From the NCBI RefSeq assembly GCF_025813715.1, contig NZ_CP107532.1, positions 4,604,001 through 4,668,000 of the forward strand: a DNA stretch of 64,000 nt, read 5' to 3'. Below, piece by piece: positions 60,671 through 64,000 of the stretch. The notes under the pieces were generated by a model, which saw only the letters and a program-made list of their open reading frames with translations, was not told where the DNA came from and did no database searches. Made by a program: the position numbers and the translations under genes. Source of the DNA: Methylobacterium sp. FF17 (GTDB lineage: Bacteria > Pseudomonadota > Alphaproteobacteria > Rhizobiales > Beijerinckiaceae). The first letter of the stretch is position 1, and every line of letters starts with the position of its first letter.

Positions 60671-61471
60671 CTACGGCTCCAGCCCCTCGGCGACGCGCCG
60701 GGCCTTGCGGCGGCGCTCGACGCGGGCGACCGAGAAGATCGAGGCCTCGTAGAGCAGCAGCATGGGGATCGCCAGCGAGAGCTGCGAGATCACGTCCGGC
60801 GGGGTCAGGATGGCGGCGGCCACGAAGACGAGGACGATGGCGTAGCGGCGCTTCTCGCGCAGGAACGCCGTGTCGATGACGCCGATCTGACCCAGCAGGG
60901 TCAGGATCACCGGCAGCTGGAAGGCGATGCCGAAGGCGAAGATCAGCGTCATGATGAGCGAGAGGTACTCGTCCACCTTCGGCAGGAGGGCGATCGTCGC
61001 CTCCCCCGGCTGGCCGATCTGCTGCAGCGAGACCGAGAACTGGATCAGCAGCGGCATCGCCAGGAAGAACACCACCAGGGCGCCCAGCACGAAGAACACC
61101 GGGGTCGCCACGAGGTAGGGCAGGAAGGCCTGGCGCTCGTTGCGGTAGAGGCCCGGCGCCACGAAGGCGTAGATCTGCGTGGCGATGACCGGGAAGGCCA
61201 GGAAGCCGGCCCCGAACACGCTGAGCTTGATGTTGGTGAACACCTGCTCGAGGAAGTGCGTCGCGATGAGCTTGGCGTTCTCGACCCCCACCACGGAGAC
61301 GTACGGGTAGACCAGCACGTTGTAGATGTGCCGGGAGAAGAAGAAGCACGCGAAGAACATCACCACGAAGGCGGCCAGCGACTTGATCAGCCGCGACCGC
61401 AATTCAATGAGATGGTCGAGGAGCGGGGCCCGCGAGGCTTCGATCTCGGCGTCGTCGGTCTCGGTGCTCAT
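60671..61471 (-). CDS. tatC: Sec-independent protein translocase TatC
   Basis: A 266-residue six-helix core of the twin-arginine translocase, which recognises Tat signal peptides. [30 protein letters not shown] contains the HLxELRxR motif at about residues 20-27, followed by the first helix [49 protein letters not shown] and [20 protein letters not shown] are also typical. The ATG overlaps the tatB stop by four bases. Last gene of tatABC. Confidence 0.96.
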   Translation of the reverse strand: MSTETDDAEIEASRAPLLDHLIELRSRLIKSLAAFVVMFFACFFFSRHIYNVLVYPYVSVVGVENAKLIATHFLEQVFTNIKLSVFGAGFLAFPVIATQIYAFVAPGLYRNERQAFLPYLVATPVFFVLGALVVFFLAMPLLIQFSVSLQQIGQPGEATIALLPKVDEYLSLIMTLIFAFGIAFQLPVILTLLGQIGVIDTAFLREKRRYAIVLVFVAAAILTPPDVISQLSLAIPMLLLYEASIFSVARVERRRKARRVAEGLEP

Positions 61472-62016
61472 CGGCCGGAATCAAGCTGCGGGTTGGCCGG
61501 CGTCTCTGGACGAGGGGACTCGGCGCGAGGCGGCTCGGCATGTGTCGGGGAATTCAGGGGATCGCCGGTCCGGCTCTGGGTCGTCGGCACCGGCTCGACC
61601 GGGGCGGGGGCGGGCCCCTGGGCGGGGGTCTGGCCAGGAGCTTGGATCGTGTTCTCGCCCTCGGCGAGCCGGTCGGCCACGTTGGCGAGTCCCTGCGTCG
61701 GGGACGGCGTGGTCTTCGTCGCGGGCTGGCCGTCGACGGCGCCCTTCAGCTCGTCGCGGATGGTCTGGACCGGGTTGAAGGTCGGCCCCATCGTGCCGGC
61801 CGATTTCTTGACGCCGTCCACCTCGCGGCGGATCTCGTCGAACTCGGCCTCGCGGATCGCCTCGTTGAACTGCGACTGGAACTCGCCGGCCATGCGCCGC
61901 ATCTTGCCGGTGATCTGCCCGACCGTGCGCAGGGCCTTGGGCAGGTCCTTCGGGCCGATGACGATGAGGGCGACGCCGCCGATCAGCATCACCTCGCCCC
62001 AACTCATGTCAAACAT
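61468..62016 (-). CDS. tatB: Sec-independent protein translocase TatB
   Basis: A 182-residue protein with one N-terminal helix ([20 protein letters not shown], residues 4-23), the hinge [10 protein letters not shown] and an amphipathic helix ([18 protein letters not shown]), then a long Pro/Thr-rich, probably unstructured tail (about 80-182) such as [20 protein letters not shown]. The tail is longer than in E. coli. MFDMSWGEV at 62016. It lies 118 bp after tatA and overlaps tatC by 4 bp. Confidence 0.94.
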   Translation of the reverse strand: MFDMSWGEVMLIGGVALIVIGPKDLPKALRTVGQITGKMRRMAGEFQSQFNEAIREAEFDEIRREVDGVKKSAGTMGPTFNPVQTIRDELKGAVDGQPATKTTPSPTQGLANVADRLAEGENTIQAPGQTPAQGPAPAPVEPVPTTQSRTGDPLNSPTHAEPPRAESPRPETPANPQLDSGR

Positions 62017-62134
62017 GGTGTCGACTGTCCCGCGACCGCGCGCTGTCCATCAACGGCGCGCAGGCCATGGCAGGTCACGGCGGATTCCGCCAGACCCGCA
62101 CGGCCGGAGCGCCTCACTTCACGTCGCGCGTGCG

Positions 62135-62392
62135 TCAGACGACCTTGCGGTCGGCCGAGACCGTGTTGGCGGTGGCGGGCTCGCCCTGGTGGGGCAGCGT
62201 GCGCACGGGCTCGCCCGCGCTCGGCGGCGGCACGGCGGTGGTGGCCGGCGTCTCGTCCTCGGCCATGCCCTTCTTGAAGGCCTTGATGCCCTTGGCGACG
62301 TCGCCCATCAGGTCCGAGATCTTGCCGCGCCCGAACAGCAGCATCACGATGCCGGCGACGATGATCCAGTGCCAGATACTCATGCTGCCCAT
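62135..62392 (-). CDS. tatA: Sec-independent protein translocase TatA
   Basis: An 85-residue pore-forming subunit: helix [20 protein letters not shown] (residues 6-25), FGxGK hinge, amphipathic helix [20 protein letters not shown], short polar tail. The ATG at 62392 is set by GGGAGG five bases upstream (a second ATG is at 62383). First gene of tatABC. It lies 188 bp downstream of nagZ with no scpA or scpB between, which is the usual alphaproteobacterial order (nagZ-scpA-scpB-tatA). Confidence 0.96.
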   Translation of the reverse strand: MGSMSIWHWIIVAGIVMLLFGRGKISDLMGDVAKGIKAFKKGMAEDETPATTAVPPPSAGEPVRTLPHQGEPATANTVSADRKVV

Positions 62393-62542
62393 GGCAACCT
62401 CCCGCGCCGCAGCCAGAACGCTGCGCGGCGCCGTTACGTGTGTCGGTTCAGGGCGAACCTAAGGGTCGGGCCGCGCGAGCACAAGAAGCGCCGGCGCGCC
62501 CGCGCCGTTCCGATCGCCGCATCGCGGGCCGGAGACGATCGG

Positions 62543-62598
62543 GCGGCAAGGGTCAGAAGGCAAGCGTCAGGCAGCGAGGGTCAGGCGGCGAGCGTCAG
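62543..62598. repeat. 14 bp tandem repeat, four copies, covering the nagZ stop
   Basis: GCGGCAAGGGTCAG, AAGGCAAGCGTCAG, GCAGCGAGGGTCAG, GCGGCGAGCGTCAG at 62543, 62557, 62571, 62585. The minus strand reads as the last nagZ codons (LTLAA, stop) copied three times into non-coding DNA. Confidence 0.88.
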
Positions 62599-63588
62599 GG
62601 CCGCCTCGAAGCGGGCGCGGGCCTCGCGCACGTCGAAGGCCTCGGCCGCCGTGGGCAGGCGCGCCAGGGCGCCTTGCGCCCGGCGCAGGGCCGCCCCGGC
62701 GAGGCGTGGGGCCCCCTCGGCGACGCCGCGCATCTCCTCCGGGTCGCCGTTGCAGTGCAGGCCGACATCGATGCCGGCGGCGAAGCAGGCCTCGGTGCGG
62801 GCCCGGAACGTCCCCTGGAGGGCGTGCATCGAGAGGTCGTCGGTCATCAGCAGGCCGTCGAAGCCGATCGTGCCCCGGATGACGTCGCGGATCACCCGCG
62901 CCGACTGGGTGGCCGGGTGGGCGGGGTCGAGGGCGGTGAGCACCACGTGGGCGCTCATGGCCATGGGCAGGTCGGCGAGCGCCCGGAACGGCACGAAGTC
63001 CTGCGCGCTCAGGGCCTCCAGGCTCGCCTCCACCACGGGCAGGCCCTTGTGGCTGTCGCAGCCCGCGCGGCCGTGGCCGGGGATGTGCTTCATCACCGGC
63101 AGGACGCCGCCCTGCATCAGCCCCTCGGCGACCGCCCGGCCGATCTCGGCCACCCGCTCCGGCGTGGTGTCGTAGGCCCGATCGCCGATCACGTCGTGGG
63201 CACCGGCCACGGGCACGTCGAGGACGGGGGCGCAATCGACGTTGATGCCGACGCCGGCGAGGTCGTGGGCCATGAGCCGGGCCCCGAGGCGGGCCAGGGC
63301 GGCGGCCGAGCCGTCGAGGGCCCGGAAGCGCCCCCCGGCCGGGTAGGCCGGCCAGTGCGGCGGCCCCATGCGCTGCACCCGGCCGCCCTCCTGGTCGATC
63401 AGGATCGGCGCGTCGGCGCGGCCCAGCGTGGCCCGCAGGGCGTCGGTCAGCGCCCGGACCTCGTCGGGCGTGCCGATGTTGCGCTTGAACAGGATGAAGC
63501 CCCAGGGCGCCACATCGCGGAAGAACGCGGCCTCCTCCCGCGAGAGGGTCTTGCCGGCGCAACCGAGGATCAGGGCACGGGAGGTCAT
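62581..63588 (-). CDS. nagZ: Beta-N-acetylhexosaminidase NagZ
   Basis: A 335-residue family 3 glycosidase that removes N-acetylglucosamine from anhydromuropeptides in peptidoglycan recycling. ILIDQEGGRVQRMGPPHWPA (about residues 61-80), VMKHIPGHGRAGCDSHKGLP (H-x-G-H loop, about 164-183) and LLMTDDLSMHALQG carrying the nucleophile Asp are canonical. MTSRALILGCAGKTL at 63588 is preferred to a longer reading. It lies downstream of a SPOR protein and before tatABC. Its stop is covered by a 14 bp repeat. Confidence 0.94.
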   Translation of the reverse strand: MTSRALILGCAGKTLSREEAAFFRDVAPWGFILFKRNIGTPDEVRALTDALRATLGRADAPILIDQEGGRVQRMGPPHWPAYPAGGRFRALDGSAAALARLGARLMAHDLAGVGINVDCAPVLDVPVAGAHDVIGDRAYDTTPERVAEIGRAVAEGLMQGGVLPVMKHIPGHGRAGCDSHKGLPVVEASLEALSAQDFVPFRALADLPMAMSAHVVLTALDPAHPATQSARVIRDVIRGTIGFDGLLMTDDLSMHALQGTFRARTEACFAAGIDVGLHCNGDPEEMRGVAEGAPRLAGAALRRAQGALARLPTAAEAFDVREARARFEAALTLAA

Positions 63589-63811
63589 GACGGGGGACGC
63601 GTCCTCGGGGATGGGACCGGGTCGCCGGCCCGGAGGGAGCGCGGCGCGGATTCGACGCAACGCGCATCGCGTCCGGATGCGGCGAGATCAGGGTCGGACG
63701 GGACGCGGGACGACGCAAGGGCGGCGGCGTGGCCCGGGAGCCACAGATCGCCCTGTGCGGGGAACCCGCCGCGTCCCGCTCCGGCGGCTCAGCGGGAGCG
63801 GGTCGCCGCGC

Positions 63812-64000
63812 TCAGTTCTTGGCCACGAAGCACTGGCCGCCGGCGCCCTGCAGCTGCGTGCAGAGGCTGGTCGCCTCGTTCTTGCCGAGGGGCCCGACGC
63901 GGACGCGGTAGATCGTCTTGCCGTTGACCTCGGCCTGGCGGATCAGGGCGGGCTGGCCGGAGAGCTGGCTGAACTTGCCCTGCATCTGCTTGAAGGCGGC
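63812..64000 (-). CDS. SPOR-domain protein, C-terminal end (5' part outside window)
   Basis: The last 62 codons are visible: AFKQMQGKFSQLSGQPALIR QAEVNGKTIYRVRVGPLGKNEATSLCTQLQ, then GGQCFVAKN and stop at 63812. This is a typical SPOR (peptidoglycan-binding) domain end, with two Cys. SPOR proteins bind denuded glycan at the septum. In Alphaproteobacteria this gene normally precedes nagZ, as here (224 bp gap). Anything N-terminal lies beyond the window. Confidence 0.85.
   Translation of the reverse strand, partial: AAFKQMQGKFSQLSGQPALIRQAEVNGKTIYRVRVGPLGKNEATSLCTQLQGAGGQCFVAKN

Noticed and set aside
1..64000. tRNA, rRNA, CRISPR, prophage or intact insertion sequence
   Set aside because: No cloverleaf-like segment, repeat-spacer array, transposase or phage gene was seen by eye, though tRNAs inside short gaps could escape a manual read.

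Overview
The window looks like chromosomal DNA of a high-GC alphaproteobacterium of the Hyphomicrobiales, most probably Methylobacterium or a close relative. The reasons are a base composition near 70% GC by eye, an oxalate/formate-type antiporter, a fused malic enzyme-phosphotransacetylase, a DUF3297 protein, HWE-kinase and PAS_5 signalling proteins, and many short GC-rich intergenic tandem repeats. I see no rRNA, tRNA, CRISPR array, phage gene or intact transposase. The genus is an inference from gene content.

Layout. 1-4 kb: the 3' part of a dCTP deaminase, an OxlT-type transporter behind a long AT-richer leader with direct repeats and a GntR-type operator palindrome, two tiny membrane/exported proteins and a membrane-anchored orphan. 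4-9 kb: central carbon genes pgl, gnd and maeB on the minus strand. 9-19 kb: DUF3297, a glycosyltransferase, aspS, a stand-alone WYL protein, rnd, a large exported protein, erpA divergent from dgt, and PilZ and PAS_5 proteins. 20-31 kb: rhomboid protease, CBS protein, patatin-hisI-folE, an IscU-like scaffold with yidD, a diguanylate cyclase, a 2-hydroxycarboxylate transporter and thrS. 30-43 kb: an exported PEGA-like protein, nitroreductase plus flavin reductase, an HWE kinase with a single-domain response regulator, a DMT exporter, an RND adaptor/pump pair and two secreted proteins. 43-48 kb: serS-surE-pcm-nlpD. 48-56 kb: RidA with a polyamine-type binding protein, small stress-type membrane proteins, DUF3108, pnp-rpsO, and a threonine aldolase. 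55.8-56.6 kb: a low-GC orphan beside a decayed amino-acid permease fragment. 56.6-64 kb: a 30-residue peptide, btaA-btaB for betaine lipid synthesis with a PHO-box-like site upstream, xth, a PlsC-type acyltransferase, tatABC, nagZ and the end of a SPOR protein.

Co-functioning sets: pgl-gnd (oxidative pentose phosphate steps), nagZ/nlpD/SPOR (peptidoglycan turnover and division), tatABC (export), rpsO-pnp (autoregulated RNA decay), btaAB (phosphorus-free membrane lipid), and the IscU-like scaffold, and at a distance erpA (Fe-S).

The most unusual points are: (1) a PHO-box-like motif in front of btaAB; (2) a repeated pattern of 14-25 bp tandem duplications that start at or cover stop or start codons at many gene borders; (3) two identical TGGTATACCA palindromes around the oxlT locus; (4) a low-GC orphan next to a permease remnant; (5) an NlpD homologue whose LysM domain is replaced by a TolA-like Ala/Lys-rich helix.
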